Shown here in pieces: positions 1 to 8,033 of a stretch of 64,000 bases of DNA. The stretch is from positions 186,001 through 250,000 of the forward strand of contig NZ_JAHSTW010000012.1 of assembly GCF_019145195.1 (NCBI RefSeq). The letters are read 5' to 3'. Each line of letters starts with the position of its first letter. The stretch's first letter is position 1. The notes below the pieces were generated by a model. That model made no database searches. It saw nothing but the letters and a program-made list of their open reading frames with translations, and was not told the DNA's origin. Source of the DNA: Pseudomonas siliginis. GTDB lineage: Bacteria; Pseudomonadota; Gammaproteobacteria; Pseudomonadales; Pseudomonadaceae. The translations under genes and the position numbers were made by a program.

Positions 1-913
1 TCTGCAGGCCCATCCAGTATTCAGGGCCGTTGTCGCCTTCGAGGCGAAATGCGGTAACCGGCATATCATCGCGCAGCGCATCATGACTTGACCAGCCCAG
101 CGCCCGCAACTCTGCGACCGTCTTCACCGGTTCGATACCAGTAGTCAGGCCTTCATCAGTTTGCTCGCCGCGTACATCGGCACGGCTGACCACCGGTTCG
201 CCGGCGACCCAGCCGTGGCGCTTGAAATAGCTGGCGACGCTGCCAATGGCATCGTCCGGATTGTTCCAGATATTGATGTGGCCATCACCGTCGAAATCCA
301 CCGCGTAGGCGCGAAAGCTGCTCGGCATGAACTGCGGCAGGCCCATGGCCCCGGCGTACGAGCCTTTCAGGGTCAGCGGGTCGACCTGCTCTTCACGGGC
401 CAGCAGCAGGAACTCACGCAGTTCCTTGCGGAAAAATTCGGCACGGGGAGGATAGTCGAAGCCGAGGGTCGACAATGCGTCGATCACTCGGAAATTACCG
501 GTATTACGTCCGAAAAAGGTCTCGACGCCGATGATCGACACGATCACTTGTGCCGGCACGCCGTATTCCTGCTCGGCACGGGCCAGGGTCGCCTCGTGCT
601 GACGCCAGAAGTCGACACCACGGGCGATACGCGCGTCAGTAATGAACATCGGGCGATATTCATTCCACTGCTTGACCCGTTCGGCGGGTCTGGAGATGGC
701 GTCGAGAATCGACTGCTTGCGTTGCGCCTCGCGGAACACACCCATCAGTTGTTCACCGGCGAAACCGTAGTCGCGGGTCATTTCACCGACGAATTCGGCC
801 ACCTGCGGCGAGCCTTCATAGTCGCCGGCCAGCGCTTCCTGCACGCTCCCCAGCAGGCCCATCAGGCCAACCAGCGGCGCGCATCGAGTCGCCCAGCCAC
901 GCATTACTTGCAT
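1..913 (-). CDS. mltB: Lytic murein transglycosylase B (SltB/MltB family), 3' end missing
   Basis: Cleaves the glycan backbone of peptidoglycan, leaving 1,6-anhydro ends, in the periplasm. Translating the minus strand from the ATG at 913 gives 304 residues that run off the left edge. An N-terminal hydrophobic stretch ending in an ALAG signal-peptidase-like site is visible, with no clear lipobox Cys, so this is probably a soluble form. The SLT family 3 core follows: the segment VSIIGVETFFGRNTG carries the expected catalytic Glu, and the later segments GAMGLPQFMPSS and FDGDGHINIWNNPDDAIGS are typical of MltB. It lies directly downstream of rodA on the same strand, the usual elongasome neighbourhood in Pseudomonas. 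An in-frame ATG at 904 is an alternative start. The C-terminus cannot be judged. Confidence 0.93.
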   Translation of the reverse strand, partial: MQVMRGWATRCAPLVGLMGLLGSVQEALAGDYEGSPQVAEFVGEMTRDYGFAGEQLMGVFREAQRKQSILDAISRPAERVKQWNEYRPMFITDARIARGVDFWRQHEATLARAEQEYGVPAQVIVSIIGVETFFGRNTGNFRVIDALSTLGFDYPPRAEFFRKELREFLLLAREEQVDPLTLKGSYAGAMGLPQFMPSSFRAYAVDFDGDGHINIWNNPDDAIGSVASYFKRHGWVAGEPVVSRADVRGEQTDEGLTTGIEPVKTVAELRALGWSSHDALRDDMPVTAFRLEGDNGPEYWMGLQ

Positions 914-930
914 TGCACTCTTCACCTTAT

Positions 931-2073
931 TCAAACCTGTGCGATCCACTTGCGATGGGTATGGATCGACATCAAAACCCCAAACGCTGACAGCAGTGTC
1001 ACCAGCGAAGTTCCTCCGTAGCTAATGAACGGCAACGGCACCCCCACGACCGGCAACAGGCCACTGACCATACCGATGTTGACGAAAACGTAAACAAAAA
1101 AAGTCATGGTCAACGCGCCGGCGAGCAATTTGCCGAACAGCGTTTGCGCTTGAGCGGTGATCACCAGCCCGCGACCGATCAACAACAGATAGATCAGCAG
1201 CAGCGCGCAAATCCCCACCAGACCGAACTCTTCGCCAAGCACGGCAATGATGAAGTCGGTGTGGCTTTCCGGGAGAAAGTCCAGGTGTGACTGGGTGCCG
1301 AGCAGCCAGCCTTTGCCGAATACGCCACCGGAACCGATCGCGGCTTTGGACTGGATGATGTTCCAGCCGGTGCCGAGCGGATCGCTTTCCGGGTCGAGGA
1401 AAGTCAGGACACGCTGCTTCTGATAGTCGTGCATGACGAAGAACCACATCGCCACCGACACCGGCACCGCCGCCGCCAGCACGCTGAGAATCCAGCGCCA
1501 GCGCAGGCCGCCCATGAACAGGACGAAGGCGCCACCCGCGAGAATCAGCAACGAGGTACCGAGATCGGGCTGGCGCACGATCAGAATGAACGGCACGCCG
1601 ATCAGCATCAGGCTGATGCCGACGTGCTTGAGCTGCGGCGGCAAGGTGCGTTTGGACAGATACCAGGCGATGGTCGCCGGCATGAGGATTTTCATGAATT
1701 CCGAGGGCTGGAAGCGGATCACCCCGGGGATGTTGATCCAGCGCGTGGCGCCCATGGCGTTGTGGCCCATGATGTCGACGACGATCAGCAATATCACGCC
1801 GATCACGTAACCGAGCGGCACCCAGCGCGCCATGAAACGCGGTTCGAACTGGGCGATGACGATCATTGCCACCAGACCGATGCCGAAAGATGTGGCCTGC
1901 TTGCCGAGCAGATCCCAGCTCTTGCCGCTGGCCGAATACAGCACGAACAGGCTGCCGGCGGCGAGGATCAGCAACAGGATCAATAGCGGGCCATCGATAT
2001 GCAGTCTTTGCAGCAACGTCGCGCGGCGACGCATCACATCCTCGCTGGAGAGCATGCGATCGAAGTTATTCAT
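931..2073 (-). CDS. rodA: Rod shape-determining SEDS glycosyltransferase RodA
   Basis: Polymerises lipid II glycan strands during lateral wall growth, in complex with PBP2 in the inner membrane. The 380-residue product has about ten hydrophobic segments and the SEDS signatures, including WDLLGKQATSFG near the N-terminus, the RQPDLGTSL segment with its conserved Asp, and PFISYGGTSL at the C-terminal end. The ATG at 2073 is preferred over the GTG one codon upstream. It overlaps the end of mrdA by 8 bp, so the two are probably translationally coupled. mltB follows downstream on the same strand. Confidence 0.96.
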   Translation of the reverse strand: MNNFDRMLSSEDVMRRRATLLQRLHIDGPLLILLLILAAGSLFVLYSASGKSWDLLGKQATSFGIGLVAMIVIAQFEPRFMARWVPLGYVIGVILLIVVDIMGHNAMGATRWINIPGVIRFQPSEFMKILMPATIAWYLSKRTLPPQLKHVGISLMLIGVPFILIVRQPDLGTSLLILAGGAFVLFMGGLRWRWILSVLAAAVPVSVAMWFFVMHDYQKQRVLTFLDPESDPLGTGWNIIQSKAAIGSGGVFGKGWLLGTQSHLDFLPESHTDFIIAVLGEEFGLVGICALLLIYLLLIGRGLVITAQAQTLFGKLLAGALTMTFFVYVFVNIGMVSGLLPVVGVPLPFISYGGTSLVTLLSAFGVLMSIHTHRKWIAQV

Positions 2074-3961
2074 CACGGGCCGGGGCCTCCGCAGTGATAG
2101 GGCTGGCGTACTCGGCTTTCAGGTGGCCGTCCTGGTCGAGCAACCAGGCGTCCATGACCTGGCGCACCACGGGCGCGGCAACGCCGGAACCGGACTCACC
2201 GTTCTCGAGCATCACCGACACGACGATTTTCGGATCATCGGCCGGGGCGAAGCCGACGAACAGGGCGTGGTCGCGGTGGCGTTCCTGGACCTTGGAGCGG
2301 TCGTATTTCTCGCCCTGCTTGATCGCCACCACCTGCGCGGTACCGGACTTGCCGGCGATGCGGTATTGCGCGCCGATCGCCGCTTTGCGCGCGGTACCAC
2401 GGGCACCGTGCATCACCTGCTGCATGCCGTGGTTGACCTTGTTCCAGTCGGACGGGTCGCGCAGGACGATATTCGGCATCGGGTTTTCATCCACCGGCTT
2501 CACCCCGTCGAGAGACTTGGCCAAGTGCGGACGATTCCAGATGCCCTTGTTGGCCACCAGCGCCGTGGCCTGGGCCAGTTGCAGCGGCGTCGACTGCATG
2601 TAGCCTTGGCCGATCCCGAGAATCAGGGTTTCGCCGGGGAACCACGCCTGTTTACGCGTCGCCCGTTTCCATTCGCGGGACGGCATCAGGCCCGGGGACT
2701 CTTCGAACATGTCCAGCGAGACCTTCTGGCCGATGCCGAACTTGTTCATATAGGTCGACAGCCGATCGATGCCGAGCTTGTGCGCCAGGTCATAGAAGTA
2801 GGTGTCGTTGGAACGCATGATCGCCGTGTCGAGGTCGACGAAGCCGTCACCAGTGCGATTCCAGTTGCGATACTTGTGGTCGTAGTTGGGCAGCATGTAA
2901 TAGCCCGGGTCGAACACCCGGCTCGAAGCCGTGACTACGCCAGCGTCGAGACCGGCAATTGCCACCGCCGGTTTGATCGTCGAGCCCGGCGGATACAGAC
3001 CGCGCAGCACGCGGTTGAACAGCGGCCGGTCGATGGAATCACGCAACTCGGCGTAGGCCTTGAAGCTGATCCCGGTGACGAACAGGTTAGGGTCGAAACT
3101 CGGCTGACTGACCATCGCCAGCACTTCGCCGGTTTTCGGATCGAGCGCCACCACCGCGCCACGTCGCCCGCCCAGCGCGGCCTCGGCGGCTTCCTGCAAC
3201 TTGATATCGAGGCTCAGGACGATGTCCTTGCCGGGAATCGGATCGGTGCGCTTGAGCACCCGCAACACGCGGCCACGGGCGTTGGTCTCGACTTCCTCGT
3301 AACCGACCTGACCGTGCAATTCCGGCTCGTAGAAACGCTCGATGCCAGTCTTGCCAATATGGTGGGTGCCGCTGTAGTTGACCGGATCCAGCGACTTCAG
3401 CTCTTTCTCGTTGATCCGCCCCATGTAGCCCACCGAATGCGCAAAGTGCGCGCCCTGCGGGTAATGCCGGACCAGTTGCGCGACCACTTCCACCCCGGGC
3501 AGGCGGAACTGGTTCACCGCAATCCGGGCGATCTGCTCTTCGGTCAGCTCGAACAGGATCGGCACCGGCTCGAACGGCCGACGCCCCTGCCGCATGCGTT
3601 TCTCGAAGATCACCCGGTCCTCGGGCGTCAGCTCCAGCACCTCGACGATGACGTCGAGCACCTGTTGCCAGTCGCCGGAGCGCTCGCGGGTCATGCTCAG
3701 GCTGAAGCTCGGCCGGTTGTCGGCCACGACCACGCCGTTGCGGTCGAAAATCAGTCCGCGCGTCGGCGGAATCGGCTGCACATGGACGCGGTTGTTTTCC
3801 GAGAGGGTCGAGTGGTACTCGTACTGAATCACCTGCAGGTAATACAGACGCGCGATCAGCACACAGATCAGCGCCACGATCACGATCGCACCGAACACGA
3901 CACGGCTGCGCACCAGACGGGCGTCCTTTTCGTGGTCCTTGATGCGGATCGGCTGAGACAT
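2066..3961 (-). CDS. mrdA: Penicillin-binding protein 2 (peptidoglycan DD-transpeptidase)
   Basis: Class B PBP that cross-links the glycan made by RodA during elongation; anchored in the inner membrane with its catalytic domain in the periplasm. The 631-residue product starts MSQPIRIKDHEKDARLVR, followed by one transmembrane helix (VFGAIVIVALICVLIARLYYL). The transpeptidase motifs are present: SxxK as STIK with the nucleophile at S327, SxN as SND, and the KTG-type triad as KSGTAQ. Length and Ser position are close to those of E. coli PBP2. The ATG at 3961 is chosen because the family N-terminus begins there; an upstream in-frame ATG at 4012 would run into rlmH. Lies between rlmH and rodA. Confidence 0.96.
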   Translation of the reverse strand: MSQPIRIKDHEKDARLVRSRVVFGAIVIVALICVLIARLYYLQVIQYEYHSTLSENNRVHVQPIPPTRGLIFDRNGVVVADNRPSFSLSMTRERSGDWQQVLDVIVEVLELTPEDRVIFEKRMRQGRRPFEPVPILFELTEEQIARIAVNQFRLPGVEVVAQLVRHYPQGAHFAHSVGYMGRINEKELKSLDPVNYSGTHHIGKTGIERFYEPELHGQVGYEEVETNARGRVLRVLKRTDPIPGKDIVLSLDIKLQEAAEAALGGRRGAVVALDPKTGEVLAMVSQPSFDPNLFVTGISFKAYAELRDSIDRPLFNRVLRGLYPPGSTIKPAVAIAGLDAGVVTASSRVFDPGYYMLPNYDHKYRNWNRTGDGFVDLDTAIMRSNDTYFYDLAHKLGIDRLSTYMNKFGIGQKVSLDMFEESPGLMPSREWKRATRKQAWFPGETLILGIGQGYMQSTPLQLAQATALVANKGIWNRPHLAKSLDGVKPVDENPMPNIVLRDPSDWNKVNHGMQQVMHGARGTARKAAIGAQYRIAGKSGTAQVVAIKQGEKYDRSKVQERHRDHALFVGFAPADDPKIVVSVMLENGESGSGVAAPVVRQVMDAWLLDQDGHLKAEYASPITAEAPARDE

Positions 3962-3971
3962 GAGGGCAGAC

Positions 3972-4439
3972 TTACTTGTGGTAAGGGTGGCCGGACAACA
4001 CGGTCCAGGCACGGTACAACTGTTCGCCGATCAGGATCCGCACCAGCGGGTGCGGCAAGGTCAGCGGCGACAACGACCAGCGCTGGTCAGCGCGGGCACA
4101 GACTTCCGGTGCCAGCCCTTCCGGACCGCCGACCATGAAGTTGACCGTGCGCGAATCCAGGCGCCAGCGATCGAGTTCGACCGCCAGTTGCTCGGTGCTC
4201 CACGGCTTGCCGTGAACCTCCAGCGTGACGATCCGCTCGTTGTGCCCGACCTTGGCCAGCATGGCTTCGCCTTCCTGGCGGATGAAACGGGCCACGTCGG
4301 CATTCTTGCCACGGGTGTTGAGCGGAATTTCCACCAGTTCCAGCGCCAGCTCGGACGGAAGACGCTTGGCATATTCATGCCAGCCTTCTTCCACCCACTT
4401 GGGCATGCGTGAACCGACGGCGATCAGGCGCAGTCGCAC
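3972..4439 (-). CDS. rlmH: 23S rRNA (pseudouridine-1915-N3)-methyltransferase RlmH
   Basis: SPOUT-class methyltransferase that methylates pseudouridine 1915 of 23S rRNA in helix 69 of assembled ribosomes. The 155 residues match the family's compact length, with the N-terminal LRLIAVGSRMPKWVEEG, the central FMVGGPEGL knot segment and the C-terminal LPHPLVRILIGEQLYRAW. The start codon is GTG at 4439. It sits 9 bp downstream of rsfS and 10 bp before mrdA, as in most gamma-proteobacteria. Confidence 0.96.
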   Translation of the reverse strand: MRLRLIAVGSRMPKWVEEGWHEYAKRLPSELALELVEIPLNTRGKNADVARFIRQEGEAMLAKVGHNERIVTLEVHGKPWSTEQLAVELDRWRLDSRTVNFMVGGPEGLAPEVCARADQRWSLSPLTLPHPLVRILIGEQLYRAWTVLSGHPYHK

Positions 4440-4448
4440 AGCAATCCC

Positions 4449-4943
4449 TTAGAACTGGTCTTTGTTGAGCTTGGTGAAATGCTCGTGGGTGTTTTCCGGG
4501 CTGTGGTGCTTGGCATCGGCCGCACGGCTTTGCTCGGCACCGGCCCACAGGCGCTCCAGGTCGTAGAACTGACGCGCAGAGGCAGTCATCATGTGCACGA
4601 TCACCAGATCGAGGTCGAGCAGAACCCAGTCGCTGTCGCCCTTGCCTTCTTCGCCCAGTGGCTTGGCGCCCTGCTTCTTCACTTCCTCACGGACCTTGTC
4701 CAGCATCGCGTTGATCTGGCGATTGGAGGTACCGGTGGCGATGATCATGTAGTCAGTGATGCTCTGCTTGTCGCGCACATCAATGATCTGGATGTCCTGG
4801 GCCTTAACGTCTTCCAGCGCGGCGACGGCAATCTTGACCAGTTCGTCGCCCTTGAGCGGCTCGTTGGTGTTGACGGCTTCCGGCAGTGGTGCGCTCTTGA
4901 ACGTGCCTTTGCGCTTTACTTTCGGTAGATCTTTATCAGTCAT
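4449..4943 (-). CDS. rsfS: Ribosomal silencing factor RsfS
   Basis: Binds ribosomal protein uL14 and blocks joining of the 30S and 50S subunits in stationary phase or starvation. The product is 164 residues. The core after residue about 35 has the DUF143 signatures IQIIDVRDKQSITDYMIIATG and the WVLLDLDLVIVHMM strand. The basic N-terminal 30 residues and the His/Asn-rich tail are Pseudomonas-type extensions. It is part of the proA-nadD-rsfS-rlmH-mrdA-rodA-mltB run, all on the minus strand. Confidence 0.95.
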   Translation of the reverse strand: MTDKDLPKVKRKGTFKSAPLPEAVNTNEPLKGDELVKIAVAALEDVKAQDIQIIDVRDKQSITDYMIIATGTSNRQINAMLDKVREEVKKQGAKPLGEEGKGDSDWVLLDLDLVIVHMMTASARQFYDLERLWAGAEQSRAADAKHHSPENTHEHFTKLNKDQF

Positions 4944-5015
4944 ATGTAACTCGTTTTGCTCATGTATTCGGCGGCTTGGGGATACGGTGATCCGTATCGG
5001 TGAAGCGCGCCTTGT

Positions 5016-5738
5016 TCAGTTCGACGCACGGTACAGACCGTGCGCATCGATGTAGGCCAGGACCGCGTCGGGCACCAGGAAACGTACCGACTTACCGCTG
5101 GCCAGCAGTTGACGGATCTGGGTGGCGGAAACCGCGAGCGGTGTCTGCCAGACGAATGCAATCTGTCCGCTCGGCCCTTTCAGGGCCAGCGGGTCGCTCA
5201 CCGAACGCGCTGCCAGCAGGTTGCGCAAGGCATCCGGCGGTTCGCTGTCGGCGTCCGGGCGCTGTAGCACCAGGATGTGGCAATGCTGGAGCAACTCTTC
5301 CCAGCGGTGCCAAGTGGGCAGGCCGCAAAATGCGTCCCAGCCCAAAAGCAGAAAAACCTGGGTCTCGGCGGGCATCTCTGCGCGCAGCGACTCCAGGGTA
5401 TCGATGGTCCAGGACGGTTTGTCCCGCTGCAATTCGCGGGCGTCCACCACCAGCGGCGGCAATCCGGCCACCGCGCACTCGACCATCGCCAGCCGGTCCT
5501 GCGCCGATACCTGCGGCGTCCCGCGATGTGGCGGGCGCGCGTTCGGCATCAGGCGCAACTCGTCCAGCGCCAGCGCTTCGACGACTTCCAGCGCGCCACG
5601 CAAATGGCCGATGTGCACCGGGTCGAACGTACCGCCCAGCACGCCAATGCGTTGCGGGCGCGACTCGCTGCCGGTGTGCGGCGCTGTCAGGTCGAGGTCG
5701 GTCAAGTCAGACCGTCGCCTGGCCGCGCAACTGGCCAT
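5016..5738 (-). CDS. nadD: Nicotinate-nucleotide adenylyltransferase NadD
   Basis: Converts nicotinate mononucleotide and ATP to deamido-NAD in NAD biosynthesis. The nucleotidyltransferase signature GGTFDPVHIGH is present about 35 residues in, followed by LDELRLMPNARPPHR and the C-terminal SATQIRQLLASGKSVRFLVPD. The start is uncertain. The ATG at 5738 gives 240 residues and overlaps the end of proA by 32 bp; a TTG at 5705 lies one base after the proA stop. Neither has a convincing Shine-Dalgarno sequence. The first 30 residues before the core look unconserved, so the shorter form is possible. Confidence 0.93.
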   Translation of the reverse strand: MASCAARRRSDLTDLDLTAPHTGSESRPQRIGVLGGTFDPVHIGHLRGALEVVEALALDELRLMPNARPPHRGTPQVSAQDRLAMVECAVAGLPPLVVDARELQRDKPSWTIDTLESLRAEMPAETQVFLLLGWDAFCGLPTWHRWEELLQHCHILVLQRPDADSEPPDALRNLLAARSVSDPLALKGPSGQIAFVWQTPLAVSATQIRQLLASGKSVRFLVPDAVLAYIDAHGLYRASN

Positions 5739-6978
5739 CGCCGACCACGATGTACTTCTCGCAGGTCAGCCCCTCAAGCCCGACCGGGCCGCGGGCGTGC
5801 AGCTTATCAGTAGAAATGCCGATCTCGGCACCCAATCCGTATTCAAATCCATCGGCAAAGCAGGTCGGCGTGTTGATCATCACCGAGGCCGAGTCGACTT
5901 CCGCCACGAACCGGCGGGTGTCAGCGAGGTTTTCGCTGACAATCGAGTCGGTGTGATGGGAGCCGTAATGGTTGATGTGTTCGATCGCCTGCTCCAGACC
6001 GTCGACCACGCGGATCGACAGAATCGGCGCCAGGTACTCGGTGTGCCAGTCGTCTTCGCTGGCCGCGACCGCTTCGATGATCGCCCGGGTGCGCTCGCAA
6101 CCGCGCAGCTCGACGCCTTTGTCGCGGAACTGCGCGGCCATCGAAGGCAGGAAATCCCTGGCAACAGCCTGATCGACCAGCAGGGTTTCCATCGCGCCGC
6201 AGATGCCATAACGGTAGGTCTTGGCGTTGAAGGCGATGCTTTGGGCTTTGGCCAGATCGGCATGTTCACTGACGTAAACGTGGCAAATGCCGTCCAGGTG
6301 CTTGATCACCGGTACGCGAGCATCGCGGCTGATGCGTTCGATCAGGCCACGACCGCCACGGGGCACGATGACGTCGACGTACTCAGGCATGCTGATCAGC
6401 GCGCCGACGGCGGCACGGTCAGTGGTTTCGACCACTTGCACCACAGCGGCGGGCAGTTCGGCTTCGGCCAGACCGCGCTGAATGCACGCGGCAATCGCGC
6501 GATTGGAATGAATTGCCTCGGAGCCACCGCGCAGAATGGTCGCGTTGCCGGACTTCAGACACAGGCTGGCGGCATCGATGGTCACGTTCGGACGGGATTC
6601 GTAGATGATCCCGATCACGCCCAGCGGTACACGCATCTTGCCGACCTGAATGCCCGACGGACGGAAGCTCATGTCGCGGATCGCGCCCACCGGATCCGCC
6701 AGTGCAGCAACCTGACGCAAGCCGACGATCATGCCGTCGATGCGTGCCGGGGTCAGTTCCAGACGCTCCAGCAGCGCCGGCTCAAGACCGCTGGTGCGAC
6801 CGGCAGCCAAATCCAGCTCATTGGCTGCGGCCAGCTCGGCGCGCGCAGCGTCCAGAGCATTGGCGGCAGCCTGCAAGGCGCGGTTTTTCTGCGCGGTGCT
6901 GGCGCGACCGATGACCTTGGAGGCAGCGCGGGCGGCGCGACCCAATCGGGTCATGTAGTCAAGAACGGACTCAGTCAT
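5707..6978 (-). CDS. proA: Gamma-glutamyl phosphate reductase
   Basis: Second step of proline biosynthesis: NADPH-dependent reduction of gamma-glutamyl phosphate to glutamate-5-semialdehyde in the cytoplasm. The 423-residue product starts MTESVLDYM and has the aldehyde-dehydrogenase-fold motifs of ProA, including GVIGIIYESRPNVTIDAA, CLKSGNATILRGGSEA and KTYRYGICGAMETLLVD with the active-site Cys. The ATG at 6978 is chosen over an in-frame ATG 7 codons upstream because the family N-terminus begins here. First gene of the minus-strand run. Confidence 0.96.
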   Translation of the reverse strand: MTESVLDYMTRLGRAARAASKVIGRASTAQKNRALQAAANALDAARAELAAANELDLAAGRTSGLEPALLERLELTPARIDGMIVGLRQVAALADPVGAIRDMSFRPSGIQVGKMRVPLGVIGIIYESRPNVTIDAASLCLKSGNATILRGGSEAIHSNRAIAACIQRGLAEAELPAAVVQVVETTDRAAVGALISMPEYVDVIVPRGGRGLIERISRDARVPVIKHLDGICHVYVSEHADLAKAQSIAFNAKTYRYGICGAMETLLVDQAVARDFLPSMAAQFRDKGVELRGCERTRAIIEAVAASEDDWHTEYLAPILSIRVVDGLEQAIEHINHYGSHHTDSIVSENLADTRRFVAEVDSASVMINTPTCFADGFEYGLGAEIGISTDKLHARGPVGLEGLTCEKYIVVGDGQLRGQATV

Positions 6979-7155
6979 GGTCTGCTGGGGTCTTGGCAAA
7001 GAGGAAAGCGGCAGATTATAGCTGCCGCGTCCCGGGACTAACAGCGGTGACGGGCGGATGGTCGAAATGAGCTGCGTTTGCCCGTCGTTCAGACGTAATT
7101 AAGCTCAGCGTTGTTATCATCACGACCTCTTGAGCCTGGATCAACCTTGCCCATC

Positions 7156-7881
7156 ATGACCAACGTGCCCCTTTGCCCCGAGTCCGCGCGCCTGCCCGTG
7201 GGCCTGCCGGACAGTTTTTTCGACCGCGACGCCCAGGTTCTGGCGCAGGCGCTGCTCGGCAAAGTCATCCGCCATCGCGTCGGCGATCTGTGGCTGAGTG
7301 CGCGAATCATCGAAACCGAAGCCTATTACTGCGCGGAAAAAGGTAGCCACGCCTCGCTCGGCTATACAGAAAAGCGTAAGGCTTTGTTTCTGGATGGCGG
7401 CCACATCTATATGTACTACGCACGCGGCGGTGATTCGCTGAACTTCAGTGCGCAGGGGCCGGGCAACGCGGTGCTGATCAAATCCGCCTATCCGTGGGTC
7501 GACGAAGTCAGCGGCCCGGCGAGCCTGGCGCAGATGCTGCTGAACAATCCCGATGCCCAGGGCCGACCGCGTCCGACACAGAAGCTCTGCGCCGGACAGA
7601 CCCTGCTGTGCAAGGCGCTGGGTTTGAAAGTGCCGATGTGGGACGCCAAGCGTTTCGATCATGAACTGTTGCTGGTCGAGGACCCGGGACCGCCACCCGC
7701 GCAGATCATTCAAACCACTCGGCTGGGCATCCCGCTGGGCCGCGATGAACACTTGATGTATCGCTTCGTTGACGCTGCGTATGCGCAATGGTGCACGCGG
7801 AACCCGCTGCGACGGGGTCAGGTCGAAGGCCGGGATTATTGCCTGCTTCCCGGCGCTGAAGCCGAATCCGCAAATAAATGA
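7156..7881 (+). CDS. DNA-3-methyladenine glycosylase (AAG/MPG family)
   Basis: Base-excision repair enzyme that removes alkylated purines such as 3-methyladenine and hypoxanthine. The 241 residues match the Pfam Pur_DNA_glyco family: LAQALLGKVIRH, RIIETEAYYCAEKGSHAS containing the catalytic-type Glu, KRKALFLDGGHIYMYY, GDSLNFSAQGPGNAVLIKSA and RIGIPLGRDEHLMYRF-like segments. The ATG at 7156 is preferred; an in-frame start at 7111 lies in the promoter region. Divergent from proA and followed by a REP pair. I give no symbol because aag, mpg and alkA-type names are used inconsistently. Confidence 0.92.
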   Translation: MTNVPLCPESARLPVGLPDSFFDRDAQVLAQALLGKVIRHRVGDLWLSARIIETEAYYCAEKGSHASLGYTEKRKALFLDGGHIYMYYARGGDSLNFSAQGPGNAVLIKSAYPWVDEVSGPASLAQMLLNNPDAQGRPRPTQKLCAGQTLLCKALGLKVPMWDAKRFDHELLLVEDPGPPPAQIIQTTRLGIPLGRDEHLMYRFVDAAYAQWCTRNPLRRGQVEGRDYCLLPGAEAESANK

Positions 7882-7883
7882 TG

Positions 7884-7980
7884 TCCCCCTGTGGGAGCGA
7901 GCCTGCTCGCGAAGGGGTTGTGCCAGCCAACGCTTCTACCGCCTGACACAGCGCGTTCGCGAGCAGGCTCGCTCCCACGG
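7884..7980. repeat. Inverted REP pair (REPIN)
   Basis: The arm CTGTGGGAGCGAGCCTGC (continuing TCGCGAA) starts at 7888 and is answered by its reverse complement TTCGCGAGCAGGCTCGCTCC at 7956-7975, about 45 bp apart. This is the P. fluorescens-group REP doublet, which can fold into a long cruciform or hairpin. It fills the gap between the glycosylase and the DedA-PAP2 gene. Confidence 0.92.
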
Positions 7981-8033
7981 ATCAGCAGTGAAACGCGTAA
8001 CAATTACTTAAAGAATGAATGGAGTTTTTCTGT

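Noticed and set aside
1832..4138. Long open frame on the plus strand (768 codons) opposite mrdA and rodA
   Set aside because: It is an antisense shadow of high-GC codon usage. The protein is rich in Arg, His and Gln with no domain, while the minus strand encodes clear PBP2 and RodA.
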